Positions 24,417 to 37,547 of a DNA stretch of 64,000 bases are shown piece after piece. Under the pieces are notes generated by a model. It was not told the origin of the DNA. It saw only the letters and a list, made by a program, of their open reading frames with translations, and made no database searches. The stretch lies in contig CM050666.1 in assembly GCA_027574665.1 (NCBI GenBank), forward strand, positions 1,860,001-1,924,000, in the 5' to 3' direction. Origin of the DNA: Rhynochetos jubatus (taxonomy: Eukaryota; Chordata; Aves; Eurypygiformes; Rhynochetidae). How positions within the stretch are numbered: position 1 is the first letter of the stretch; each line of letters starts with the position of its first letter. Both the position numbers and the translations under genes were made by a program.

Positions 24417-26037
24417 CAATGCTTGCCATGAGAGGAATATGAGATAATTGCCTCAGCCACAGCGAGCAGCATCACACTTAAGGAAGCAGAGGCAGGACAT
24501 ATGTGAAGGACCCTGGCCCCCAGCTTGCCCCTGACCTGCTGTTGTATCTGAGCCTTGGCACCTGGTGTTGGGAGACTCTGGTAGGTGTAGCAGCTTCATG
24601 GTCTCTCTTTGCAGTCTGAGCAAGATCTCTGCTGTCCTCTGGATTTGTCAGCACTGTCTCCTGTTCTGACTGCTGTCGGACTGCTAATGAGCAAGTAATT
24701 GAATCCATGTCAGCAAGACAGTAATAACCAGGGACCATGGGCTGCATGTTCCCAAGAGGAGGAGCAGTGGGAGGGCAGCTCTTCGGTCTCTTGCCCACAG
24801 CAAAACAGAGATTGATTATTTGCTATATGTGACTTCCTTCTGACTGTCCAAATCACAATACTTTGTCCTTGCCCCCCCACTCTGGGTGCTTCACCCAGTG
24901 AGTGGGAAGAGCCTTTTTCTGGCAACAGCACTGGGGCTTCACCCAAACAGCTGCCGGGCTCCCTCAGGTAATGTCTTTTCCCAACACACATATGTGCTGG
25001 GCTGTGTCAACTTTGCCCTGAATTTTACCCTCTTTGGGTGTTTCCTCCTTCTGGGAAAACAACAACTGCATGGTGTTAGTGACCTGACTGCAAAGAGCTG
25101 GCAGGAGGCCAGCTTCAGCCCGCCAAGGAGGAACTGTTTTCCAATTATTCACAACTGATTTTTTGCTTCCATCTGCCTGATGCTACCATCTGGGATGATC
25201 TTCATTCCTGCAGGATACCAGTGAGGTTCCTGGGCCTGACTCTCACTCCAATGCATCAACAGCAGTAATACGATCATTATATAGCAGCTCGCTTATTCAG
25301 GTATTTTGGCTTACCAGCATGGTGATACCACAGGTTATTATCCTATAAACCTTCCTGTGCAGATATATATGTGTAAATGATTGGATTAAGTGTCCCCAAC
25401 CTGCCTCACATGTGCTCTGCCTGCAGCAATCCCATCCTATCCATTCAGTGGCAATTCAAGGCTTTTTTCTGCTGTGTTAGGACAGCAGTGTGGAATTTAA
25501 TGCCTTTTCTCTCTTAGCAAAGGGGCTTATCCAAAAACAGACTCTCTGTTCCCAATCTTTGGCTGGTTTTCCACCAGAATAGTAATGTTTAGCCAAGCAA
25601 TGTGCCTTTAGTTGTGTAATCAAACTGCCACTTGTTTATATTCCTGTGTTTAGATAAACCTGTATGGTCCCATCAGAAGCCTGTTACTCTTCATGTGTAA
25701 CATAGTGCAACACAGCTTGAGAGATGGAAATCCCACCACTAAAAATAGGACAACACTTTGTGGCTGGATTTTCCCATTTGGGGCATGAGAGACTGATGTT
25801 ATACAGCTTTCCCCATAAAATATGGGAAATCTTTATTTCCGACACCAGGACAAAGCTGAGAAGGCTCAGCTTGCCTGTGAATGAAAAGTTTTCTGTGGGC
25901 AAGACTTACAGACATAACTGATAATTACCAGAGCCATGGCTCCTAATTGAGGAAAATAAGAACTCTGGTGGAATAAAGCACTTCAGTTCTTTATGTGGGC
26001 ACTTTTAAAAACATTTCCTTGTTGTTTCTTGCTGATT
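24417..26037. other. unique non-coding DNA, no gene recognised
   Basis: Directly downstream of the H2B relic. I saw no other histone-like segment, and no histone stem-loop that I could identify with confidence. Only short chance frames are present. Confidence 0.5.
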
Positions 26038-26443
26038 AGACTGAGAGAGTTGGTCTTGTTCAGCCTGGAGAAGAGAAGGCTCCTGGGACACCTTCCAGTA
26101 CCTGAAGGAGGCTGGGGCCTACAAGAAAGCTGGGGGCATGGGGGAACACTTTTTACAAGGGCCTGTAGTGACAGGACAAGGAGTAACGGGTTTAAAATGA
26201 AAGTGGCAAGATTTAGATTGGACACCAGGAAAAAGTTCTTCACAGAGAGGGTGGTGAGGCACTGGGACAGGTTGCCCAGAGAAGCTGTGGGTGCCCCATC
26301 CCTGGAAGTGTTCAATGCCAGGCTGGATGAGGCTTTGAGCAACCTGGTCTAGTGGAAGGTGTCCCTGCCCATGGCAGGGTGGTTGAAACTAGATGATCTT
26401 TAAGGTCCCTTCCAACCTAAACCGTTCTGTGATTTTATGATTC
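26038..26443 (+). mobile_element. 5'-truncated CR1 LINE, sense, 3' end
   Basis: The last part of CR1 open frame 2 plus the 3' untranslated tail. The frame still reads the typical C-terminus (LVLFSLEKRR near the start; [25 protein letters not shown] and SNLV before TAG at about 26350). The tail contains GATGATCTTTAAGGTCCCTT and ends in the degenerate octamer unit TGATTTTATGATTC. Only about 400 bp remain of an element of several kilobases, a typical 5' truncation. It matches the copies at 34305 and 45571 closely, so all three belong to one subfamily. Confidence 0.95.
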
Positions 26444-28719
26444 CTATTCCCCAGGTGCTATCCCATCAGCTCTGAGTGGGAAGACCCAGCAGTATTATCC
26501 CACTGGCTCTGTCCTCCAAGGGCTGACTGCCATGCACAAGAGTTCCCCATGGTAGCAGCAGCTCTGTTTTGCAGTGGGCTTCAAGGCTTAGAAATCAGTC
26601 TCTCTTGAACTGTGGGTATCAGAACACTTTGAAACTCCTCCCACAGCTGTGCCTGCATGGGATTAATCTCCCTGGGTTGTTTGGTTCAGGCATGTCTAGG
26701 TGAGCTGGTCACCTGGACTTCATTCACATGGAGCAGTCCCTGCCCAGGGATAGTTTCTGTTGCCACATTTCCTAGGATGAGAAGACATTTTGTTCCCAAG
26801 AGCGGATGTGTATGTGGTGGAGAGCTAGTGCAACAGCACCTGTTTTCAGTGCCAGTAAGCTCACTGGTGCTCAGCACAGAGACAGAGAGGGTCTGGGAGG
26901 TGGACTTTGGCCTCACAACCCAAACCTGGGGTATTCTATGGCTCTGCCCCAGCCTAGTTGCTTCTTGCCAGGTGTCACCCCTTCCTGCATAAACAATCTT
27001 TCTTTGTGTCACTTTTCCACAGCCTCTTGAGTTCATCATGACCTCTAGGTAGTACCACTGTCCTTATGGAGAAGTAGTGTTTTCCATTAGTGATCAGGAG
27101 ATAGACAATTTCAGCATGACTTCTTTGCATGAACTGGGCCTACCCTGGTGAAGGGAAGGGGGGTGGCTGTGAGTTCCCATGGGTCTATGGGAGGAAGAGA
27201 CCCCACGGTGACACGTTGTTAAACACTTGGTGGACAGATGTTCTGGTGAAGGAGTGATTGTCTTCCCTTCTCTGGAGGGATGTACCTGTAACACAAGCTC
27301 TCATGACAGTCCTACCACCACTTGCAGAATTCAAGCTGGATAACATAGGTGAAGTAAGGAATTATTTTCAACCATACTGAAGAGATTTTGATCAAACCAG
27401 GTCCTGTCCCTGGAGTTTTATGCTACCAAGAAGTTATGGTGGCAGGCAGGCAAAAGTTCTGTTTGTTTCAGGCTGCTGGGAGAGGAGGGAGAGATGATGG
27501 ACGTCATCTTTCCCACCATCCTTTCCTGGATTCCTGGCCTTTGGAGATGGTTCACACCTGCGCATGAGCCACCAGCATGCTCTGCCATAGCAAGCCTTGT
27601 TCCGCAAAGATGCGATTGACACTGAAAGCATCTCTGTTTAGCTAAGGATCATAGTGGCCGTTGCTCACAGGAAAACATTGCAGCACTCCATGGGGAGAAA
27701 TGCATGACCCTTGGGGACAATGCAGTCAAGCTGCATCTAGCTCTATGCAAATGTATTTAGGCTTCATCAGTGTTACTTCTCTTTCCTAAAGTCCTTGCAG
27801 CCTGGACTTCATTGGGTTGTGCTAATGTAACCAGAAGATTGTTTCTGGTATATGTAGTGGTCTATGGCTAAAAAGATTCGTTTTCAGAAGTGAAAATAAA
27901 AGACACAACCAAATTGCTAATATTTTTACTGACCTACAGATAAAAGCAAAGCCATTCTCCAAGTCTAATTATGCTTGGAAAGGGCAAGATTTTATTTGTT
28001 TTTCACAAATCTGATGGATATTGACTTAAATGTTTCTACTGACTGGATATAAAATAAAAACAGCTCTGATGCTAATTGCTATTTAGTCAATCAAAATGTT
28101 GTGATTTTAGAAAATAAAATTCAGAAATTAACTCAGAGTGCTTCATAGTATTTTGGAGTGCTGAAGACAGCATCTGGCAAATGTGAAGAAAAATAGTCTC
28201 AAAACTTAGTATAGGATGGACTTGGAAATAGCACTGCAACACAAAGCCCTGACAATGGCCTTTTTCTTTATTGGGTTGGTAGTGGAAGAAGTGGCTCATT
28301 AGACATTTACAGATTAACTGCAGTCATCACCATTGCAAGAATACAGTGTCAGACCCTGGGGGCTGTTAGATCTCCTTTGGAAAAGACGTGGAGTTTTTTC
28401 TTTGCCCAGTTTGGTCAGTAGCACAGCTAACCTCAGATTAGCTTTGATTCTTTGTATTGATATCTCCAATGCCCAAACAAACATGAGCTGCTGAAGTCCA
28501 AGAAAAATACTCTTCAGGGCAAGGATCCATTCACAATGTATTCCTATCTATAGCGGGACAAACAATTAGGATTTTGCATTTCTTGAGCCAATATACTCAT
28601 AATTTTGGGTTGAACAAAATATTTCACTGTAACATGTCAGGTAATGTGTAATTTGTGTGGTGTTGGTGTAGTTTTTTAACATTTTTTTTAAATATCTTAA
28701 AAATGAAAGAAGCTACAGG
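26444..28719. other. unique non-coding DNA, AT-rich toward its end
   Basis: No gene recognised. From about 27.83 to 28.12 kb the sequence is AT-rich and unique, with a homeodomain-type CTAATTG core at 28072-28078 and TCAATCA a few bases later, as is common in vertebrate enhancers. Function is not demonstrable from sequence alone. Confidence 0.45.
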
Positions 28720-28776
28720 AAAAAAAAAAAAACCAAAACCAAAACCAAACCCAAACCCAACAAACAAACAAACAAC
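28720..28776. repeat. A-rich simple repeat, A13 then CCAAAA/AAACCC/CAAA units
   Basis: A run of 13 A is followed by CCAAAA units, then AAACCC units, then CAAA units. It gives Pro-Lys/Pro-Asn repeats in open frames on one strand and Gly-Phe on the other, which are artefacts. The source could be a retroposon tail that later diverged, but no recognisable body lies upstream. Confidence 0.9.
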
Positions 28777-29968
28777 TGTTGTGCAGGAAAACTGTAAAAT
28801 TTTAGATCTTGGGGGCATTTTTAAAACTTCATCTTTTGACTGAAGCAATTTGACAGCTTTGCAAACTGTTTGCATTGACTGTTTACACACATATTTTCTG
28901 GGAAAAAAATGTCTTTGGCCAAAATAACTAGTGGATCTGTAGCTATGTTACAGATGGATCTGGTACTGCTAATGCTGTGTGATTCTCCTATTTTCAGTGG
29001 CATGTGCTTTTGTCACACTTTGATAGATTGGGATGATGTTTCCCATGCCAATCATCTTTCTCTAGATGAGTGTTTATATGTTTGTTTTGAAAGTTTCATA
29101 AAAAAAAACTTCAGTTGTTCTTGAAAATGGGGTCAGGGAAAGAATAAAGAATTTATTTGTATGGTACCCTTTTTAAGAAAGTGACATGGTGCCTGGGTAT
29201 TAGGGATCATCCAACTTTTGCTAATGCTGTGGAACCTCAGTTTGCTTTAGTTTAGTTTGAAATTCTTGGAAAAGTCTCATTCTAAACAAACTGAGCACTT
29301 TGTTGGTGTTCACAAGCTAAACTCCCTGAAAATCCCATTTGCACAAAGCACGGTCTGTTCCTTCACGTGATGCTGTGGGGTTGGTGTGTGTCCTCAACTT
29401 GTCTCTTGTCAGCACTAACCTTGCAGGCTCCGGTGGGGCTCTGCCTGGTGGAGGCTGATGAGCCTCCTCCCAGGATTGCCTTCACAGAGCAGTGCTGCTG
29501 CTTGACCTAACCAGCCCTGGATGTTATCTCAGCTGCACTGTTGTCATGCTGGAGCCCAAATCTTGCTGGAGCTGAACTGATGCTCAAGCTCTTTTCTATT
29601 TCCTGTCTCTTGTGTCAATTGCAGTTGTCTTTTCCAGATACATCTCCCTTCCCTCTTTTGCAATGCCTGGGCTATTCCTGAGCAACTGAGGCTCAGCAGA
29701 GGTGAGTTGGTAGGCTTGGCCAACCTGCTCAGTATGTGGTTTTTAACCCTTCTCAGGCAGGTTCACCAGGAAACTTTCACAACCATATGGTTGTGCTAAG
29801 TTGGAGCTACAGGTCTTATGGATCCCAGGAGAGTCCTCATCTCTGCACTGTAGTCTGCAGTGGATCCTGGAGCTGCTAGCTCATCCTCGTTTCTCTTGTG
29901 GTATCTCAGCACCATAGGTGAGAAGGTGTCACTCCATCAGGCAGGTTTGGTTCCTGGCCAGCTGGCTC
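28777..29968. other. unique non-coding DNA, no gene recognised
   Basis: AT-rich to about 29.3 kb, then ordinary composition up to the antisense CR1. No domain or repeat recognised. Confidence 0.5.
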
Positions 29969-30230
29969 TAGAATCATAGAATCTTTTTGGTTGCACAAGA
30001 CCTTTAAGATTATCAAGTCCAACTGTTAACCCAACACTTCCAAATACACCACTAAACCATGTCCCTAAGTATCTTGTCTCTTAAATCCCTCCAGGGATGG
30101 TAACTCAACCACTTTTCTAGGCAAGCTGTTCCAGTGCCTGACAATCTTTTCAGTGAAGAAATTTTTCCTAAAATCCAATCTGAACTTCCTCTGGTGCAAC
30201 TTGAGGCCGTTTCCTCTTGTCCTATCAATG
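29969..30230 (-). mobile_element. short antisense CR1 LINE 3' end
   Basis: Read on the plus strand, it begins with the reverse complement of the CR1 3' end (AGAATCATAGAATC), followed by AGACCTTTAAGATTATCAAG and a block typical of avian CR1: TAAACCATGTCCCTAAGT, CTCCAGGGATGGTAACTCAA, and GTGCAACTTGAGGCC near the end. Only about 260 bp remain. It shares its 3' end variant with the larger copy at 51404, not with the sense copies. Confidence 0.93.
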
Positions 30231-33200
30231 AATGAGATATGAAAATGTGCAGCTGTTGTTCCTCCTTGGACCCAAGCCAGGGTTCCAGCACCTGAGTGGC
30301 TTGCCTGTTTCTAGCATCAGCACTCCTGGGGCACTGCTTTGGGGAGACTGTTTTATATCTGCATAGCACAAAAGCAAAGAGAGAGAAGGCAGCACCATGG
30401 GTACCACTCGAACTCTGATACTGGATCTCAGCTGGGATTTGTGCCCTTGCTTGTCCCAGATGCAGCCTGGATGTGGATATCAAGAGCTGACAGATTGTTC
30501 CCATGTGGTTCCAGCTGCAGAAACTGCTGTGTCTTCATGCCCTGGAATGGGCTGCTGGGCGCTGGAGGAGCTTTGGTCCTGGCAGTGAAGTGAAGCCAGA
30601 GGCTAGTCCTGCTGCATCCTCCCAGACAGGCACTGCTTGCTGCCTCCCCTGGTCCCAGTGAGAGCCAAGTCAGCAGCCACCACATCTGTGCTCATTTCAG
30701 TGTCACTGCAGTCACCCTCCCACAAGGCCAGGGTGGGCAGAGAACCTCTGACCTCAACCGGGGCAAGAAACAAGCAGAGAGCTACAGATGCTGGTGGACT
30801 GAAACATCCCTTTAGAGAGAGAACAGTCTTTGTAAGCTTCAGCTACATGTTAGTCATTGGGCTCTGACACAAGGGAAGCCTTGGGAGGGGGAGAAAATCC
30901 ACAAGTCTCAATCCTAAAGAATGAAACTGCAAATGTTGCTAAAGATCCAACTTTCATGTGGTTTATAACTCAAAGGGAAATTTGGAGAATCTGTGCTAAT
31001 CTACATATTCAAGAGAACAAAATGGCCTGAAACATAGTGCTACATTTCTTTAAATACTTTTCTTAAATTTAATACTGTTGATTAGCCATTAGAGTTGTGT
31101 ATTCCTTGAAAATACTTTCTTTGAAGCCTCTTTCCCACATAATGAACAATTTAAATCCTAGAATTAGCAAAAATATTCAGCCCTGGCCCTTAGCTATGCA
31201 AGTGCAGCTCCATAATATAACTTTTTTTTATGTGTTTGACTATACATTTTTAGTGTGTAAGTCTATAAAGGTAGGCAATATGTGAAACCCCTTTCTCTGG
31301 GACTGCTGGAGTGTTTAAGCTCTGTATGAGAAAAAGATGTGGTCAATTTATTTACCCTACACAACAACAGAGCTCTGGCAACTTGAAGTCTTTGTCAAAC
31401 CCCATCCATCAGGGTTTTTCCATCATCTGCTCCAAGCCATGACCTTTTCCAAGCTCCAGAGTGATTAGAAGGAGCATGTGCAGATTTGTCCCTTGCCAGG
31501 AACATAACAGGGAAAAGTTTATTTAATGCAGAGAAGGTGAAACTTTGCCTTATCCATCACTGCTGTTCAGACCAAAATAAAGGCACCAATTGATTTTGTG
31601 TTAGAAAGTAATTAATTGTTGTGCAAAGCTTGGTTTAGAGTTTAAAGGCCACATTACTACATCTAGGACCCCTGGCTGTGTCAGCAGCATCTGGCAGCTG
31701 AGAAATGCAGAGAAATGAGCAGAGTTTGCTCTGAGCATCTAGTCTGTGTGTTCCAAAAATAGACAGAATTCACAATAAGATGATGAAGGATGAAGTGAGA
31801 ACTGAGGAGGTATTAGAACATGTAGCAATAAGACCTATAGGACTAATTCTGTGCCATGCCATTGCTTGGTGCCTGGTTGCTCCTGATTTACACCAGCAAG
31901 CTGAAAGGAGAATTGCAAGCAATGATGCTAGCAGGGTCGGGCTTTCCATGGGCAACATTAGCTGGTCTTTGGTGGCCCCAGGACTGATGCTGACTTACGA
32001 TTTCATGGTGCAAGCACTGCAGCAGAGATCAGAGCATGGATTCTCTGCAGGCTGCCCTTGACTGCTCTCTTCACGTGCTGCCTGCATGCATGTAGCAGAG
32101 TGCTCCCTTGGTTCATGCCCTGTAAGAATGGCTTGCAGGTCGGAGCAGTGTGTTCCTCCTCAGGCTAGCAGGGCTGAGTAAAGAGGAGACAGGCAGAAGG
32201 CAATGTCCGTTTGAGATGCACATTTCCCTTCCCTAAGATGGTTGCTTTTCTTCAGCAGCCTGCTCTAAGCCCTGCATGTTTCTACTTCCCAGAAGATGGA
32301 ATGGGAAAGGGACAACCAGGCAGGAAGGTAAGAGAATTAGTGAGCTGCCACCTGGTGTTTAAAGGATATGGGGAGATAAGGCTGAGTTTGTGATGAAGAA
32401 ACAGATACCCCATATCATGGACTTCTTGTGAAAAACAACTTATGGTTGAATGTCAAAAACTTCATAGGCAATTAAAATGTTGATTGTTTGATTTGTAAGA
32501 ACAGGCTGAAATTTATGGCATTTCTAAACACTGCAATTAATCTGCTCAAGTTTGGTATAACCTGAAAGAGCAAGCAAGAGACAAGACAATCTTTAGATGA
32601 AATCTCCTTCCTCCTACTCTAGTAGGATTAGTGTCTTTCAAATAAGACCATCTTTTGGCCTTAAAGTATAAATAAGACTTTCATGAGCTCTCTCTTTTCC
32701 ATCTCTACCTCTTGTCCCATTACCATCCCGGCCATTCAAAGTACTGTCCTGTGCTGCTGCATATGGAAAGGTTGCTTTGACATGCAAGGCTCCTTAACCT
32801 ATTGCATGTTCATTTGTAGGTTTCACTTGCACAATTAATCCAGTCGGAGTGCTAACTTCAATGCACTTTAAAAAAAAGGATATTAAAACAATCGTGTTCC
32901 GTAGTTCTGTGGCTTGATGAGGAGTTTCTCATGGACACATGTTGGCTGGAGGTGGTTTCTAACCACCCATGTGAGTTTCTTAAGCTGCAGCGCTGTGGAG
33001 GGGTGTGTCACATTACAGTCAAGGTATAAAACTGACCGTCTGTGTTGCTTTGCTCTAAATCCCAGAGTCTGTCATAAGACATTCTGCCTGATTAAAGCCC
33101 CCAGGATCCTTAGCTGGAGGAGCTCTCCCCCATCTTTTCCCCATATTATAAGGTGCTTGAAGTCAAATGGCACCTAATTCCACCCCAGAGCATCTGCATC

Positions 33201-34304
33201 TTGGTAGCGTGTGGGCTCTGATAATTACAGAGCTCAACTACTTTAGCAACCCTTTAAAGTGAAAGTCATAGACTATAAGTGGGTGCTTCAGCCCAAGCAG
33301 CATATTTTTCTGAGTAGGGGCAGTTCCGTAGGTCAACAGTCATAACTGACAGTAACATTGTTGACTCATTGGGTGGTTCATTCAGTAAATTAATTCAGAT
33401 GTTGCCTGACTCTGAAATGGGAATTTGAATGCTGAGAGCAGAACCAAGGAGAAGAGCAAAGTGAGAAGGGCAGAGATCTGTGGGTTCTACAAGAAAGAGG
33501 CAAAAGAAGATGTGTTCTCTTTATATGTAAAGATGGTATATTTGGGCTAGGAACATCCAAAGCAACAACATGTCACGGACAATTTACCCTACATGTGCCC
33601 GGGGGTCTGTTTTGGAAAGCTGTCTCAGCAGATCTCCCCTGTTGTGCTAATGGCCCTGATACTAGTAACAATGTAATGTCCTATTGATTATTTATCCATT
33701 GTTAATAGACTTATGTATTCACGGACAAATACTCCGGTGTAACTGCAAATGAGTGTTTGATGTTTGACTAAATGCAAGGGTTGCTGCAGACATAGAATCA
33801 AGGGCCTAAAGGGTGATAAAGACCTCTTCTCAGCAGATTTGTGAACAGCTAAAAATTCATTTAATCAGGACCAGACTTGGAAGGAGGTATCCTGAAAAAG
33901 GCTGTAGCCTTTCCACTGACACCAACAAGGGTTCATAAGCTGTGGGATCCTGTTATGCCAACTTCCTACCTGGCCTTCTGCTGTCAGACATGTCCACAGT
34001 CTTTGTGCTGTGAACACACTCAGGAGTAGGTTTTATATAGGCAATGATGTTTGGGAAAAGGAATGCTACCCATGGAGACAGATTGCGTATTCAGTTGGGT
34101 ACTTGTAATTTGCAGGTCCTCTCCTCCAGCATTTCACCAGACTCATGAAACTTGGGTCCAGCTCATCCTCTAAAAATCACTATAACTGCAAAAAATCCAG
34201 ATATTTACAAAAGAAAAACATTTTTTTAAAAATTTGCTTCTCTGATCCTCATATTCCCCACCCCAAACTCACCTTTTCCAGCCTTTCTTTGCAATTCCTT
34301 GTAG
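30231..34304. other. unique non-coding DNA, no gene recognised
   Basis: No gene recognised. The frame at 31780-32061 (plus) reads reasonably as protein but has no domain, acceptor/donor pair or known relative that I can name. An AT-rich patch at 33.64-33.78 kb holds AACAATG (33667-33673) and CATTGTT (33697-33703), two SOX-type heptamers in opposite orientation. Confidence 0.45.
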
Positions 34305-34636
34305 GGAAGGCCTACAGGGAAGATGGGGGGAGACTCTTTACAAGGGCCTGTAGCGACAGGACAAGGGGCAATGGGTTTAAACTGAAAGCAGGGAGATTTA
34401 GATTAGATATCAGAAAGAAGTTCTTCACAGAGAGGGTGGTGAGGCACTGGGACAGGTTGCCCAGAGAAGCTGTGGTTGCCCCATCCCTGGAAGTGTTCAA
34501 GGCCAGGCTGGATGAGGCTTTGAGTAACCTGGTCTAGTAGAGGGTGTCCCTGCCCATGGCAGGGGGTTTGAACTAGATGATCTTTAAGGTCCCTTCCAAC
34601 CCAAACCATTCTATGGTTCTATGATTCTATGAATTC
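34305..34636 (+). mobile_element. 5'-truncated CR1 LINE, sense, 3' end
   Basis: Starts inside the coding C-terminus (GGAAGGCCTACAGGGAAGAT) and keeps the frame through [25 protein letters not shown] and SNLV to TAG at about 34537. The tail has GATGATCTTTAAGGTCCCTT and ends in two ATTCTATG-type units. It is close to the 26038 and 45571 copies and is the shortest of the three. Confidence 0.95.
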
Positions 34637-37547
34637 TGGGGCTGGAAAATGCATTTTGATCATGTAAGATGTCATGCTCTAATAGCCGGTTTGCCTCTGA
34701 GAACATTCTGAAGGGCACACAATGCAGGACAAGTTCCCTCTTGTGCAGTCTGTGGCACAAAGGGAGCCTCTGCAAGCAGCTGGGTCACACCGAGCCTGGA
34801 GGTTTCTCCATATCCCTCTGTCTCTCCAGACGTGTGCTGGCTAGGCATCTCATCACAGGAATAGTTCCCACCAATCTCTTTGACAATCCAATTGCCTGCC
34901 CTGGTCTGTACACACCCAAGTGCTGTTTCAAACAACTCTTTTGGTAAAACGCAATGAGAGTTATAAATCCTGTCAGCAGTAGCAGGGCTGGAAATCTCCC
35001 CTTGCACCCAGCCTAGGAAGCCCTGTGGTAGAGGGATGGATGGGTTGGCTGAGAAGCTCCTAGTGAGGACTGGATAGACATGAGGGTCTGGACAGAGGCA
35101 CAGCGGCTTCTTCAGCATAGGAGAGCACTGGCTACATCTGCCAGAGATCCAGTCTCAGCCATAAGCCTTTCCCTGCTGTCCAGAAGCAACTGTTCCTGGA
35201 CAGCTCTTGCTGAAGGATTTGCATTTGTCTGAAGAGCCCATCAAAATGCAGCAGGCAGGCTTTGCTGTGAGACTACATCGCCTGGCGATCTAGGATATGT
35301 GAAAAGGCTATACTGTGCTGTAAACACAGAACTACATTTGTTCAAAGGCAATAGACTCTGTATTTCATCACTTTTTGTCACTGCAGCCCTGCAGGAGGTT
35401 TATTGTAGAATGGATGGATCACCATGGGAGTGGGTTATTCCCTCTCTGAGGAGTGGTCTGGGTATAGTAAGTTTCCAGGGTTGAGGAGGATTAATACTGG
35501 TGGTAATGCAAGGCACTGCCCAAGAAGAAGAGGACAGGAAGTAGAAGCATAGGGTGACCTTGCTTACTTCCACTTTAATTTCATTGCCAATCACTTTTTT
35601 CAGCTGCAAGCTGCTGCCCATTTGGCTAACACCACCAACGTTGGGATGTCCCCTCCACCCTTAGGCTGCTTTGGTGGACAGAGAAAATCTGGGTGCTGGC
35701 AGGGCATCCCTTGGGCTGGAGTCTCGTGGTTATAAATGCCCATTTGCTCTTCCCCCAGGCTCTGCCATCCATGCTCTTTCTTGTGTGCTTCTCCCTTAAG
35801 ACTAACTGGGAATTCTCTTGACTCTTCCTGGAGGCTGAAGGAGCTTTTGGGGCCTTTTCTGCCATACCCTGGTGACTGTGTGGGCTGGTGCTGTAGCTGT
35901 ACAGGCACTACAGGTCAAAGGGAGTTATGCCACATCAATGACAGGAACCAGTGTGTATTTAGGCAGCTGTATCTACAAATGTAAAACAGGACATTGCTCT
36001 CCTGAGCTCCAAGGACATCTATGGACTGTCCCAGATGAGGAATTACATTTGTCTGGGTGGGTTAGGGCTGATGCCCTAAAATGAGTGCCAAGATCAGAGA
36101 AACTGAAACAAGCTCTTTCAAGGCCACCACTTGGTTACGATTAGAAAGGGGGATTATCTAGTGGGGTCAGCAGAGTTCTGCCTTTTGAAACTGGGGCTGA
36201 ACAGAGCTGCAGGGTAAAAGCAGAGATGAAAGATAAGTCAGTGTTTTCAGGAAGGGCCTTTGGTTTCAGGAGCATTTGAGTTGGTACATTCCCCCATGTG
36301 ATTCAGCAGCACAGAAAGGAATGATGCAAAATCCTCAGAAAACCTGGATGCCAGCTTCACTGGGTCTGTAGGTCACTGCTCTAGTTAAAAAGGGAGACTT
36401 CCTACAAAACTTGATTTAAAGGAGTGAGAACAGTTGTGAAACTTAGGATGACCTATATGCTAATAATCCCAGCTCCCTTATTGGTATGTATTGTTCCCTA
36501 CTCTTAAATGTCACAGCCATAGATCATTTGTTCCACAAACTTCTACCTCAGTTGGTGTGCTTCTTGGATGGTGTTAAAGGAGCAGCTCTGTAATACTTAG
36601 TCTCATTTGGTTGCCTCAGGCTCTTTGCTGTATATACTAGTCTTACCCTGCTCAGATTGTCCCCGCTGTGCTCTCTGCAATGTGCTTTGCATTGCAGATT
36701 TTACCCTGGTCTGCCAGGAGACCAACATCACTGTCCAATGGGCTCAGTGGCACTCTCCAGGCACCCAGGTCACAAGCTTCCCTTGTTTTTTTGGTGAGAG
36801 ACATCAAGGATCTAACTCTTCATAAGCAGATATTTCAAGACATTTTACTTGTTTAGTGTGCGAGTCACTTTTTGACACCAGTGCAGATGCAAGGACCTGG
36901 CTGTTCTGCAAACCAGGGCTTGAAGCTGGTCATTCAGAAGATGAAGTGTATGTGATTTGAGACCACTTGATAATGTTTTACTTTAAGTCACTTGCCAAAA
37001 AGCAGATGTGATCCTGTGGGAGAAGCAAGGACAGATTGTTTTTTCTGAACACATGTTCGACATCAGTCACAAGAATTTCAGATTCCTTTATGACACAGCC
37101 CAGACTGATTCCCAGGCAAGTCCAACCTGCTTACTGAATAAGAAAGGTGTTGGAAATGTTAGGGCTCACACAGCTTCTCCATGTTACCTGCCATGAGAAC
37201 TCTGTCTGTTCCACTGTTCCTGCCACTGATGCTAGTGTGAGCTGGAGCTCATCATAGTCTTTACACACTGCAAGAGACACCTGCCTGTGCAAAGGACCCA
37301 GCTGCACCCAAAAGAGTGTGCCATGCATATCTGGGAAGGGAACAAAGGTGGAAGGTCCTTGGGTAGGGCAAGTGGTCATCATTGCTACTGCCCTGGACAC
37401 CGGGCCCCAGCAAGTGCTTATTGACAAGGACGTACCATGTGTTTTAAAAGCAAGGAGGCTGTGTGTTGTTTGTAGTCCCCCCACTGTATGAGTGGTTCAT
37501 ATGATGTTTGATGGTGGAAAATTAACATTTTGGGTGGATAATCTTTA
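34637..37547. other. unique non-coding DNA, no gene recognised
   Basis: Short frames only. The segment 36.96-37.20 kb encodes a frame starting MILWEKQGQIVF that faintly suggests an immunoglobulin-like fold, but it lacks paired cysteines and splice signals, so no call is made. Confidence 0.5.

Noticed and set aside
25993-26352. 119-codon frames on both strands at the CR1 tail
   Set aside because: The plus frame is the C-terminus of CR1 open frame 2 and the minus frame is its shadow; not a host gene.
28624-28890. Gly-Phe repeat frame on the minus strand
   Set aside because: Produced by the A-rich simple repeat at 28720-28776.
31780-32061. 93-codon plus-strand frame
   Set aside because: Reads as protein in places but has no domain, splice context or conservation evidence available here.
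37008-37196. Possible immunoglobulin-like exon (VILWEKQGQIVF)
   Set aside because: No paired cysteines, no convincing splice sites, and stops soon after.
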